Assembly (NCBI GenBank): GCA_049325575.1
Contig: JBMOLK010000124.1
Coordinates: 1 to 14,494 of the forward strand
Direction of reading: 5' to 3'
Length of the DNA: 14,494 bases
From: JBMOLK01 sp049325575
GTDB lineage: Bacteria > Bacillota > Clostridia > Acetivibrionales > Acetivibrionaceae
Shown here: positions 6,619-13,069 of the stretch, piece by piece
Numbering within the stretch: the first letter of the stretch is position 1
Layout: every line of letters starts with the position of its first letter
Position numbers and translations under genes: made by a program
Notes under the pieces: model-generated
Databases searched by the model: none
The model's input: only the letters and a program-made list of their open reading frames with translations
What the model was told of the DNA's origin: nothing

Positions 6619-7653
6619 TTACCTGCTGTTTCCCCTGTTTTCTGTTGAGTCACTTTGCTCGATTACCTCTATGTTGTCAAGTGCCTTACCCGTACCCAAC
6701 GCCACACAGGATATTGCATCATCTGCAACAATTACATTAATTCCAGTCTTTTCCTGTATTAGCTTATCCAGTCCGTATACCAGACTTCCTCCGCCAGTCA
6801 TAACAATTCCCCTGTCACTTATATCTGCAGCAAGCTCTGGAGGTGTTCTCTCAAGTACCGAGTGTACAGCTTCCACTACGCTTGATATAGGTTCTTCAAG
6901 AGCTTCCATAATCTCTGTAGATGAAACAGTGATAGTTTTCGGCAAGCCGGATATCAGATTCCTTCCTCTTATATCCATAGTAACTTCCTGTACCCTTGGA
7001 TAAACAGTACCTATATTTATCTTTAACTCTTCAGCAGTACGTTCACCAATCATTATATTGTGTTTTTTTCTCATATACCTTACAATGGCTTCATCAAATT
7101 TGTCTCCAGCAATCTTTATTGAGGAGCTCACAACAGTACCGCCCAGCGATATAACAGCAATATCGGTAGTGCCTCCGCCAATATCTATTACCATGCTTCC
7201 GCAAGCCTTTGCAATATCTATTCCTGCTCCAATTGCAGCTGCTATAGGTTCCTCGATAAGGTAAGTTTTTCTAGCACCTGCCTGCATGGCTGCTTCCTTT
7301 ACAGCCCTTTTCTCTACCTCTGTAACCCCACTGGGAACGCACACTATAATCCTTGGTTTGAACAGTTTGAGCACCTTATTACCACAAACTTTATTGATAA
7401 AATGTTTGAGCATTCTCTCGGTTATGTCATAATCCGAGATAACTCCTTCCCTTAAAGGCCTTATGGCAACAATATTTCCCGGGGTCCTTCCCAGCATCCG
7501 CCTGGCTTCCTCTCCTACAGCAAGAAGCTTATTGGAATTCTTATCTATAGCCACCACAGATGGTTCACGCAGAACTATACCTTTTCCTTTTATATAGACT
7601 AATACTGTTGCTGTTCCAAGATCTATACCTATATCCTGCCCAAGCCCTAACAA
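6619..7653 (-). CDS. mbl: Rod-shape determining actin homologue Mbl (MreB family)
   Basis: An MreB-family actin that forms membrane-bound filaments and guides the lateral wall elongation machinery. The 344-residue product shows the nucleotide-binding phosphate-1 loop GIDLGTATVLVY (about 9-20), RPLREGVISDYDITE (about 65-79), CVPSGVTEVEKRAV (about 105-118), the phosphate-2 motif VIDIGGGTTDIAVI (about 155-168) and the adenosine motif MTGGGSLVYGLD near the C-terminus. The start is TTG 7653, with GGGAG 7 bases upstream; a nearby ATG is in another frame. Position between spoIIID and flhO is that of mbl in B. subtilis, so mbl is preferred over mreB. The 135 bases before it are AT-rich; TTGCAA-N16-TAATAT (7711-7738) is only a weak sigma-A candidate. 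It ends at its own terminator. Confidence 0.93.
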   Translation of the reverse strand: MLGLGQDIGIDLGTATVLVYIKGKGIVLREPSVVAIDKNSNKLLAVGEEARRMLGRTPGNIVAIRPLREGVISDYDITERMLKHFINKVCGNKVLKLFKPRIIVCVPSGVTEVEKRAVKEAAMQAGARKTYLIEEPIAAAIGAGIDIAKACGSMVIDIGGGTTDIAVISLGGTVVSSSIKIAGDKFDEAIVRYMRKKHNIMIGERTAEELKINIGTVYPRVQEVTMDIRGRNLISGLPKTITVSSTEIMEALEEPISSVVEAVHSVLERTPPELAADISDRGIVMTGGGSLVYGLDKLIQEKTGINVIVADDAISCVALGTGKALDNIEVIEQSDSTENRGNSR

Positions 7654-7758
7654 AGTGCATCTCCCTTTCGAAAAGCTTTTATAGAAATGAAAATAAAATT
7701 ATTCATATTAATATTATCACATTATTTTAATATTGCAACATTTTTTGTAACATATAAG

Positions 7759-7789
7759 AAAAAAGATAAAAGCCGGTTTCCCGACTTTT
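7759..7789 (-). terminator. Intrinsic terminator after spoIIID, GAAA tetraloop
   Basis: The - strand reads AAAAGTCGG-GAAA-CCGGCTTTT-ATCTTTTTT: a 9-pair stem with one G-U pair, a GNRA tetraloop and a T tract. Its first base overlaps the spoIIID stop codon, so a ribosome finishing spoIIID would cover part of the stem. Confidence 0.85.
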
Positions 7790-8052
7790 TAAGCGTTTAA
7801 CTCCATACTTCCTTTATATTTGGCTTTTGTTGCCAATCCCCCTCTTATGTGTCTTTCTGCTTTATTCTGATCTAATACTGTTTTAGCTTCTTCAGCCAAG
7901 GCAGAGTTAATCTGGACTAATCTTTCGGTAACATCCTTATGTACAGTACTCTTGCTAATCCCGAATTTTTTGGCTGCGGCCCTCACAGTTGCCTTATTCT
8001 CAATTATGAAGTTGGCAAGCTCCACAGCTCTCTCTTCTATGTATCCTTTCAA
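7789..8052 (-). CDS. spoIIID: Sporulation transcription regulator SpoIIID
   Basis: SpoIIID is a small mother-cell DNA-binding protein that acts with sigma-E and prepares the switch to sigma-K by activating and repressing many sporulation genes. The 87-residue product carries the helix-turn-helix ATVRAAAKKFGISKSTVHKD (about 21-40), followed by TERL and the basic RHIRGGLATKAKYK tail (about 67-80) that contacts DNA. I start it at TTG 8052: AAGGGGGG lies 7 bases upstream, and MKGYIEER then aligns end to end with the Bacillus MHDYIKER N-terminus. The ATG at 8058 would be only one base from the ribosome binding site. The gene follows a 436-base gene-free stretch and ends at a tetraloop terminator before mbl. 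Confidence 0.96.
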   Translation of the reverse strand: MKGYIEERAVELANFIIENKATVRAAAKKFGISKSTVHKDVTERLVQINSALAEEAKTVLDQNKAERHIRGGLATKAKYKGSMELNA

Positions 8053-8059
8053 TGACATG

Positions 8060-8067
8060 CCCCCCTT
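8060..8067 (-). promoter_or_regulatory. Ribosome binding site that sets the spoIIID start at TTG
   Basis: AAGGGGGG on the - strand lies 7 bases before TTG 8052 and 1 base before ATG 8058. Normal spacing favours the TTG. Confidence 0.6.
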
Positions 8068-8119
8068 ACAGTTAATACTCTATTAATAATTCAACCAAGC
8101 TAAAACATAACTTTTATCT

Positions 8120-8183
8120 ATTACCGTAGACCTGTGACCCGGCAAGGAGACTTGGTCATAGCTAGGCCTGTATAACAGGTAAT
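8120..8183. ncRNA. Candidate structured RNA element (strand uncertain, + favoured)
   Basis: Read on the + strand, CTGTGAC (8132-8138) pairs with GTCATAG (8155-8161), and inside it CAAG-GAGA-CTTG forms a GNRA-capped stem; a CCGG bulge lies on the 5' side. Next to it GCCTGT-ATA-ACAGGT (8166-8180) forms a second hairpin, and ATTACC (8120-8125) can pair with GGTAAT (8178-8183) instead, so the two folds compete. The G-U pairs and the GNRA loop exist only on the + strand; on the - strand they become A-C mismatches and TCTC. No known family is recognised. On the - strand the same block would be part of the spoIIID leader. Confidence 0.3.
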
Positions 8184-8299
8184 CTTGTATATCTTCTGCT
8201 TCGGATATAGTTTATATAGATATCTCATGCTAAAGCAAAAACACATATTTACTTTTGCAACCAAATATCCATATCTAAATACTTTAATTTCTACAGTAA

Positions 8300-8328
8300 T
8301 ATATATGCCGTTTGGAATGTACTTATGA
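8300..8328 (-). promoter_or_regulatory. Possible sigma-E-like promoter for spoIIID
   Basis: On the - strand TCATAAG (8322-8328), 14 bases, then CATATATA (8300-8307) partly fits the sigma-E pattern KMATATT-N13-15-CATACANT (5 of 7 in each half). spoIIID is sigma-E dependent in Bacillus. The match is weak in an AT-rich region, and it would imply a leader of about 240 bases. Confidence 0.25.
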
Positions 8329-8427
8329 TTGGTGAATTTCTAAAATGCTTCATTTTAAAACCAAATACTTCGGGTATTAAGCCTTGCTTGTTTTTAGTGC
8401 TTTGGCACAGCTTCAAGCTGCTCAAAT

Positions 8428-8465
8428 AAAAAAGGAAGTTGAGTTCTTTATCAACTTCCTTTTTT
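8428..8465. terminator. Bidirectional intrinsic terminator after spoIIQ
   Basis: AAAAAAGGAAGTTGA (8428-8442) pairs perfectly with TCAACTTCCTTTTTT (8451-8465) around an 8-base loop. It lies 24 bases past the spoIIQ stop on the - strand. With A and T tracts on both sides it would also stop + strand transcription coming out of the gap 8053-8427. Confidence 0.88.
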
Positions 8466-8488
8466 ATATATTATATATACCAGATATA

Positions 8489-9385
8489 TTAATCTTTTTT
8501 ATTGTTTAAAGCCGATTTCGGAAGGTAGTCTCCAGGGTCTTGCGGCTCATTGTTTTTCAGTACTTCAAAATGAAGGTGTGCTGGTTCTGCTGATTCAAAG
8601 CTTGCAGTATTTCCAACGCTGCCTATTACCTCGCCCTGCTTTACTTTCTGATTTGGAGTCACCATATCTCCGCTTGCGAGATTAGCATACACCGTCTTGA
8701 TTCCGTTTGAATGTTCTACAACTATCATAACCCCTAGTCTGGGATCATTTTTGATCTCGGTTACAACACCGTCTGCAACAACCTTGACCGGTGTGCCCCT
8801 ATCTGCCCTTAAATCTACTCCGCTGTGTGCCCGCCACTCATCCAGCGTTTTTGAATACACCAGTTTATCATCTGCATATTCAAACGATATTTCTCCAAAG
8901 ACAGGCATTATAAACTTTTGACTCTTGCCGGTGTCTGAAGATTTTGCACCACTGCTTTTGGATACATTGGCACTGGTAGTCTTACTATCCTTGGAAGTCC
9001 CTTCCTTGCTTTGTCCTTTTGGAGCATCTGTCTTTTTAGGTTCTGCTGTAGGCTTTGGACTTTCAACTGCCGCAGAAGGCTTCCCGGTTGCTGTACCTGT
9101 TTTTGCTGCAGCCTTCGCTGCACTTTCAACGTCAGATTCTTCCGGTGGCAGATAAGCACTGCTGCTGTCCTCACCCGATATATTACCTGCCATATCAGGC
9201 GAAATTATATCCTCTCCGCTATAACTATTGGAGGATGTTATATTGTTTGTAGCTAATAGAGCAGCAGTCACACCTATAATAGTTATACATAGTGCCAAAA
9301 CAATATAGAATCCCTTTTTATCAAGAAAATCCAACAATTTTTTTTGTGAAACATTCTTATCTGGAAACAATTTTTTAAAATTCAC
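8489..9385 (-). CDS. spoIIQ: Stage II sporulation protein Q, LytM/M23 domain (SpoIIQ)
   Basis: A forespore membrane protein that, in Bacillus and Clostridioides, pairs with the mother-cell SpoIIIAH across the intermembrane space and helps engulfment. In the 298-residue form from GTG 9385, one membrane span lies at about 26-46. A low-complexity Ala/Ser/Thr/Lys/Pro linker follows (about 80-155), then a peptidase M23/LytM domain (about 158-287). The zinc-site residues are complete: HSGVD (His187, Asp191) and HLHFEV (His270, His272), unlike B. subtilis SpoIIQ, which lacks part of the site. GTG is chosen because GGAGG lies 8 bases upstream and a sigma-F promoter ends just before it; the in-frame ATG at 9400 falls at the expected transcription start. 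It follows spoIID by 75 bases with no terminator between. A generic M23 endopeptidase is the alternative, but context favours SpoIIQ. Confidence 0.9.
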   Translation of the reverse strand: MNFKKLFPDKNVSQKKLLDFLDKKGFYIVLALCITIIGVTAALLATNNITSSNSYSGEDIISPDMAGNISGEDSSSAYLPPEESDVESAAKAAAKTGTATGKPSAAVESPKPTAEPKKTDAPKGQSKEGTSKDSKTTSANVSKSSGAKSSDTGKSQKFIMPVFGEISFEYADDKLVYSKTLDEWRAHSGVDLRADRGTPVKVVADGVVTEIKNDPRLGVMIVVEHSNGIKTVYANLASGDMVTPNQKVKQGEVIGSVGNTASFESAEPAHLHFEVLKNNEPQDPGDYLPKSALNNKKD

Positions 9386-9393
9386 TTTTTCCA

Positions 9394-9398
9394 CCTCC
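9394..9398 (-). promoter_or_regulatory. Ribosome binding site that sets the spoIIQ start at GTG 9385
   Basis: GGAGG on the - strand lies 8 bases before GTG 9385. It is inside the first codons of the longer reading from ATG 9400, which argues against that longer start. Confidence 0.6.
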
Positions 9399-9404
9399 AT
9401 ATAT

Positions 9405-9433
9405 TATTGTTTCCGCCTATGGGAACAATATAC
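9405..9433 (-). promoter_or_regulatory. Sigma-F-type forespore promoter for spoIIQ
   Basis: On the - strand GTATA (9429-9433), 14 bases, then GGAAACAATA (9405-9414) match every fixed position of the forespore sigma-F consensus GYATA / GGNNANAHTR. Transcription would start near 9398-9400, leaving a leader of about 15 bases. The -10 lies in one arm of the inverted repeat TATTGTTCC / GGAAACAATA (9405-9430). Confidence 0.75.
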
Positions 9434-9460
9434 ATAAAGGTGAAAAAATATTTGGTTCTG

Positions 9461-10471
9461 TCAGTTACCCAGTATAACTTCCATATTTTCTACGGTATCA
9501 AGGGATACCCCCTTGTAATAGTGCTTTATAATTTCCTCAAATGTACCACCGCTTTTTGCAAGGTAATTTGCCCCCCACTGGCTCATACCTACACCATGTC
9601 CGTATCCTATGGTAGTTATCTTAAGTCCGCCTGACTCACCTTTTTCTATATTGAAATTGGTTGACCTCAAGTTTAAGAGTCTTCTAAAATCAGTACCTTT
9701 TAAGGTGACATTTCCTACTCTCATGGTTTTTACCCTGTCACTTTCGGTCCGCTCCAATATCTTGACCTCATCCATGAGTTTATTTCTATCAATCTTTATA
9801 TCAGGATGTTCTTTCTTTATAGCATTAATAAAGTCATCTTCCTTAAAGGATGTTACTACTTTGTATCCTGTACTTGCTTCCTCTCCCTCACTTTTTACGC
9901 TTTTAAGATAAGGCACCTCTACCCCGGCCCATACATCTTCCGCATTCTCCGTAGTACCGCCGCTGTTTGCATGAAATACCGGATTCACAATATTTTTATC
10001 ATACACAACAATTATTCCTTCTGTCTCCTTTACAGCTTTCTCAATTTTATTCCATTTATCCCCGGCAGTAAAGCCTCCCCATTTTAAAAGAGCCTCTTCC
10101 TTACTGGTCCATGCCTGGCAGTGTGCAGAATCGGTACACATATCCGCTCCCTTATGTATATCATCCTTTGGAGTGTAGATTTTTCTTACTCTCCCATAGG
10201 CATACGTTCTTGCAGCAACCGCCTGGGCTTTTAGTGCCTCCAGTTCAAACTCTGCCGGCATCTCCGCGGCTACCACACCTGTCAGGTATTCTTCCAAAAG
10301 CATTTCTTTTACCGTATCTTCGGATTTTATATATACCTTAATCTTTATACTTTCTTTTTCCTCCGGAACAACAATATCTTCAATAACCGTACTGCAGCCC
10401 CTGACAATGATTAGAGGCAGTATTACTATTATTAGAGTCATCAGTAAAACATAGAAAATAATCTTTTTCAT
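9461..10471 (-). CDS. spoIID: Stage II sporulation protein D, lytic transglycosylase (SpoIID)
   Basis: SpoIID is the mother-cell enzyme of the DMP engulfment machine; it cuts glycan strands of the septal peptidoglycan so the mother-cell membrane can move around the forespore. The 336-residue protein has an N-terminal anchor (about 4-23). The SpoIID/LytB domain begins with EEYLTGVVAAEMPAEFELEALK; Glu70 in AAEMP corresponds to the catalytic glutamate. KAQAVAARTYAYGR follows. His106, Cys112 and Cys118 are spaced like the zinc ligands reported for Clostridioides SpoIID. FHANSGGTTENAEDVW (about 166-181), FRRLLNLRS and GYGHGVGMSQWGA (about 289-301) complete the domain. It lies between the murA terminator and spoIIQ. 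A sigma-E promoter is expected in 10472-10617, but I found no convincing one. Confidence 0.96.
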   Translation of the reverse strand: MKKIIFYVLLMTLIIVILPLIIVRGCSTVIEDIVVPEEKESIKIKVYIKSEDTVKEMLLEEYLTGVVAAEMPAEFELEALKAQAVAARTYAYGRVRKIYTPKDDIHKGADMCTDSAHCQAWTSKEEALLKWGGFTAGDKWNKIEKAVKETEGIIVVYDKNIVNPVFHANSGGTTENAEDVWAGVEVPYLKSVKSEGEEASTGYKVVTSFKEDDFINAIKKEHPDIKIDRNKLMDEVKILERTESDRVKTMRVGNVTLKGTDFRRLLNLRSTNFNIEKGESGGLKITTIGYGHGVGMSQWGANYLAKSGGTFEEIIKHYYKGVSLDTVENMEVILGN

Positions 10472-10617
10472 TATTTATCCCTTTTCCTTAATTTAGCCTA
10501 GGTATTTGACAGCTTGTAACACTTTCCAATATTAATAAATATGTTTGTACATACCCGGTTATTCTTTTTATAGGAAAAGAGAAAATTTTATGATGTTTGT
10601 TAAGATTCTTTAAAATT

Positions 10618-10654
10618 AATTAAGGGAATGCAGACAGTCTGCACTCCCTTAATT
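10618..10654. terminator. Strong hairpin terminator after murA
   Basis: AATTAAGGGA (10618-10627) pairs with TCCCTTAATT (10645-10654), and the inner TGCAGA/TCTGCA extends the stem to about 17 pairs with one wobble position. On the - strand TTAATTTT follows. It closes the ywmB-murA unit before spoIID, so spoIID needs its own promoter. Confidence 0.85.
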
Positions 10655-10684
10655 ATGTACCTGCTTCTTTATTACTAGACATCA

Positions 10685-11953
10685 TTACTGGTCATCTTCA
10701 ACTCTTTGAATATCTGCCCCAAGTGCTTTTAGCTTTTCATCTATCCTTACATATCCTCTTTCAATATGTTCTATGTCAGTAATTTCGGTATTGCCTTCTG
10801 CGATTAGGCCTGCCAGTACCAAAGCTGCTCCCGCTCTTAAGTCTGTTGCTCTTACCTTTGCGCCGGTAAGTCTCGGCTTACCCTCTATTATTGCGCTTCT
10901 TCCTTCTATTTTGACGTTGGCACCCATTCTTTTAAGCTCAGCCAGATGCATAAACCTGTTTTCAAAGATAGTCTCAATAACCATGCTGGTTCCTTCCGCC
11001 TTTGTCATAAGAGCAGTCATTTGCGCCTGCATATCGGTTGGAAAACCGGGATATGGGTGAGTCTTAATATCGATAGGTTTTATGATATCGGTTGCCTTAA
11101 CATGTATACTTGACAGTTCTTCAGAAACTTCTATGCCGGCTTCTCTTAGCTTTGCCGTAATAGGCTTGACATGGTCAGCTACAATATTTTCGATGACAAC
11201 ATCCCCACCTGTGATTGCAGCAGCCACCATAAAGGTTCCTGCCTCAATTCTATCCGGAATTACTGCGTGGTTTGTTCCGCTAAGGCTGTGTACACCGTTA
11301 ATTTTTATAGTATCAGTCCCTGCACCTTTTACGTCTGCTCCCATAGATGTCAGGTATGTTGCAAGATCAACAATTTCCGGTTCAATAGCAGCATTTTCAA
11401 TAATAGTCTGACCTTCTGCCAGTGCAGCTGCCATCATTATATTTTCAGTAGCTCCAACACTCGGGAAGTCCAAATATATCTTGCTTCCCTTTAGTCTTCC
11501 ATCCACCCTTGCTTCTATATAACCATGCCCTTGATTAATTTCCGCTCCCATTGCAGCAAAGCCTTTTAAGTGAAGGTCTACAGGCCTTGACCCTATAGCA
11601 CAGCCGCCTGGAAGAGATATTTTTGCTACACCCGTTCTGGCCAAAAGCGGTCCCATAACGAGAATGGACGCTCTCATCTTGTTTACCAGTTCATACGGAG
11701 CCGTAGTGTTTGTTATATCGCTTGAACTGATACGAAGCTTTGTTTTAGTATCTGAAAATTCAACTTTTACTCCAAAGGATTCTAAAAGATCACACATTAT
11801 TTTTACATCGGACAGGAAAGGAATTTCCTCAAGAATACTCTCTTTATCACCTAAAATAGATGCTGCAATAATAGGCAGCACAGAATTCTTGGCACCGCTT
11901 ATTCTAACTCTTCCATTTAAAGGCCTTGCTTCAGATACAATTAATTTGGGCAC
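10685..11953 (-). CDS. murA: UDP-N-acetylglucosamine 1-carboxyvinyltransferase (MurA)
   Basis: MurA transfers enolpyruvyl from phosphoenolpyruvate to UDP-N-acetylglucosamine, the first committed step of peptidoglycan synthesis, in the cytoplasm. The 422-residue protein is full length. The catalytic Lys22 (GAKNS), the active-site loop LPGGCAIGSRPVDLH with Cys118, and FPTDMQAQ with Asp307 are intact. A cysteine rather than aspartate at this loop position is the form that fosfomycin alkylates. The start is GTG 11953, with AGGAAG 7-8 bases upstream. It follows ywmB by 64 bases without a terminator, as in B. subtilis, where murAA follows ywmB, and ends at a strong hairpin before spoIID. Confidence 0.97.
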   Translation of the reverse strand: MPKLIVSEARPLNGRVRISGAKNSVLPIIAASILGDKESILEEIPFLSDVKIMCDLLESFGVKVEFSDTKTKLRISSSDITNTTAPYELVNKMRASILVMGPLLARTGVAKISLPGGCAIGSRPVDLHLKGFAAMGAEINQGHGYIEARVDGRLKGSKIYLDFPSVGATENIMMAAALAEGQTIIENAAIEPEIVDLATYLTSMGADVKGAGTDTIKINGVHSLSGTNHAVIPDRIEAGTFMVAAAITGGDVVIENIVADHVKPITAKLREAGIEVSEELSSIHVKATDIIKPIDIKTHPYPGFPTDMQAQMTALMTKAEGTSMVIETIFENRFMHLAELKRMGANVKIEGRSAIIEGKPRLTGAKVRATDLRAGAALVLAGLIAEGNTEITDIEHIERGYVRIDEKLKALGADIQRVEDDQ

Positions 11954-12017
11954 GTTAATTCTTCCTTTCGTTTATTTTGGTGTTTTTGTCTTTTGTATAA
12001 ACTTAATCGGCTTTAAT

Positions 12018-12782
12018 CTAGTACTCAACTGTTATCACAGGTGTCGCAAGCCATATGTAAGTTTTGTTCTCATAAGAATTATATCTTATTGCCAGATTCA
12101 TGTTAACCTTTTTCCCGTCTACACTTATAGTGTTATCAATTATAGGGGAATAGGCTGAAACACTAATCAAATTCCTGTCTGTAATTCCGTTAATCTTTTT
12201 TGCCCTTGCATTATTAAATATCTGTTTACTTGCTTTATTCAAAGCATCATAGTCAAGCTTTCCACTAAAATACCCAGTTATGCAAGTATTAATTTTAGGC
12301 TTAATATCATATTTTTCAAATACACCAAGCAAAGTCTCTGCTGTTTTCTCAAGCCTTAACTCCGGTGACTCTACGGTAACACTTGCTGTGATATATGATT
12401 GCTTAAGTTTACCCTGTTCTCTGCTTAATTGTGCACAGATATTTATTACATCGCTTTCATAAGAAGAACCTATTATTTCTATCTTATCAATTGAGTCATT
12501 GCTGATAAGTCTTCTTGAATACAAATCGTTTTTGACAATTCCCATCTCTTCGGCAAACTTATCCGCCAGTTTTGCTAAATCATCAAAACTTCCATATTCT
12601 TTCCCAACTTCGCCCCACAAGTAAGTTTCACTGCTTAGAAGCTCTGCCCCCGATGCCTTAAATGCTTTTTGCAAAGTTTCCAACGAAGACCCTTCTCTAT
12701 AATATAGCCTTATATACCCTATTGTAAATAGTATTATTAACAATATGAAAAAATAGGAGTATTTTACTAGTTTTTTTTGCAT
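12018..12782 (-). CDS. ywmB: YwmB family protein (DUF1779, TATA-box-binding-like fold)
   Basis: A 254-residue protein with one N-terminal membrane segment (about 9-27) and a soluble part predicted outside the membrane. It matches the YwmB family (PF08680) by size, by overall pattern (WGEVGKEYGSFDDLAKLADKFAE region, later SPIIDNTISVDGKKVNMNLAIRYNS region) and by its place directly before murA, as in B. subtilis. The family has a TATA-box-binding-protein-like fold in a solved relative, but its function is unknown; nothing here suggests DNA binding. The start ATG has AAGGGGG 6 bases upstream. TTAACT-N18-TATAAC before it is a possible sigma-A promoter. Assignment rests on recalled family features plus context. 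Confidence 0.82.
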   Translation of the reverse strand: MQKKLVKYSYFFILLIILFTIGYIRLYYREGSSLETLQKAFKASGAELLSSETYLWGEVGKEYGSFDDLAKLADKFAEEMGIVKNDLYSRRLISNDSIDKIEIIGSSYESDVINICAQLSREQGKLKQSYITASVTVESPELRLEKTAETLLGVFEKYDIKPKINTCITGYFSGKLDYDALNKASKQIFNNARAKKINGITDRNLISVSAYSPIIDNTISVDGKKVNMNLAIRYNSYENKTYIWLATPVITVEY

Positions 12783-12824
12783 ATATATCCCCCTTCTAAA
12801 AGCATTAGCTGTGACATAAAGACA

Positions 12825-12854
12825 GTTATAATAGAATTATTGCCTTTTAGTTAA
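12825..12854 (-). promoter_or_regulatory. Candidate sigma-A promoter for ywmB-murA
   Basis: On the - strand TTAACT (12849-12854) and TATAAC (12825-12830) are 18 bases apart, about 43 bases before the ywmB start. Each half matches the vegetative consensus only moderately. Confidence 0.35.
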
Positions 12855-12934
12855 TGGGATATACATCCAATATTTTTTAAGGGTTTCTTCATCTTCCTAA
12901 TATAGCGGGAAATAAATCTAGAAGTAATATTATA

Positions 12935-12958
12935 TTACTGTAGAGAACTGTTCTTCAT
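12935..12958 (-). CDS. Tiny ORF with a strong ribosome binding site (leader peptide or gene remnant)
   Basis: AGGAGGTGG (complement of 12963-12971) is followed at ideal spacing by ATG and the seven-codon frame MKNSSLQ, then TAA. The same frame stays open for 27 more codons after that stop, to a TAA at 12851-12853, and includes a basic stretch (ISRYIRKMKKPLKN). Either this is a short leader peptide in front of ywmB or a roughly 34-codon gene broken by a nonsense change (CAG then TAA). It is too short for a family call. A sigma-E-like element lies just upstream. Confidence 0.35.
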   Translation of the reverse strand: MKNSSLQ

Positions 12959-12984
12959 CAAACCACCTCCTAATAAATTGCGGC

Positions 12985-13013
12985 ATTGTATTTAAAACTT
13001 AGCTAAAAAGTTA
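12985..13013 (-). promoter_or_regulatory. Possible sigma-E-like promoter before the tiny ORF
   Basis: On the - strand TAACTTT (13007-13013), 14 bases, then AATACAAT (12985-12992) matches the sigma-E pattern KMATATT / CATACANT at 5 of 7 and 6 of 7 positions. The spacing is right, but the region is AT-rich, so chance is possible. Confidence 0.3.
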
Positions 13014-13069
13014 TACAAAATTCTAACTGCATGGATCTGTTTTAAAGCGTCAGGAGATGTACCAATTTA

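Larger units (their letters stand above)
8053..8488. other. Gene-free, hairpin-rich stretch between spoIIID and spoIIQ
   Basis: No convincing gene is present. The stretch holds the spoIIID leader and several short hairpins. Those readable on the + strand are TATATC/GATATA (8188-8209), GCAAAA/TTTTGC (8235-8258), AATAC/GTATT around TTCGG (8364-8378), GTGC/GCAC (8397-8408) and CAGCTT/AAGCTG (8408-8420). A compact folded block at 8120-8183, a sigma-E-like promoter candidate and a bidirectional terminator are listed separately. I see no tRNA, tmRNA, RNase P or riboswitch consensus I know. Confidence 0.6.

Noticed and set aside
8101..8190. Known riboswitch or RNA class (c-di-GMP, c-di-AMP, guanidine, ZTP, T-box, tmRNA, RNase P, 6S)
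   Set aside because: The conserved core motifs I know for these classes are not present in this stretch on either strand; only generic stems are seen.
8908..9256. Overlapping open frames on both strands inside spoIIQ
   Set aside because: They come from the low-complexity Ala/Ser/Thr/Lys/Pro linker of SpoIIQ, whose repetitive codons leave other frames open; the products look like compositional noise.
9405..9430. Inverted repeat between spoIID and spoIIQ as a terminator
   Set aside because: The T run lies before the hairpin, not after it, and the repeat is better explained as part of the sigma-F promoter region.
10472..10617. Sigma-E promoter for spoIID
   Set aside because: CATAAAAT (complement of 10585-10592) resembles a -10, but no acceptable -35 lies 13-15 bases upstream; TAATATT has no matching -10 at proper spacing.
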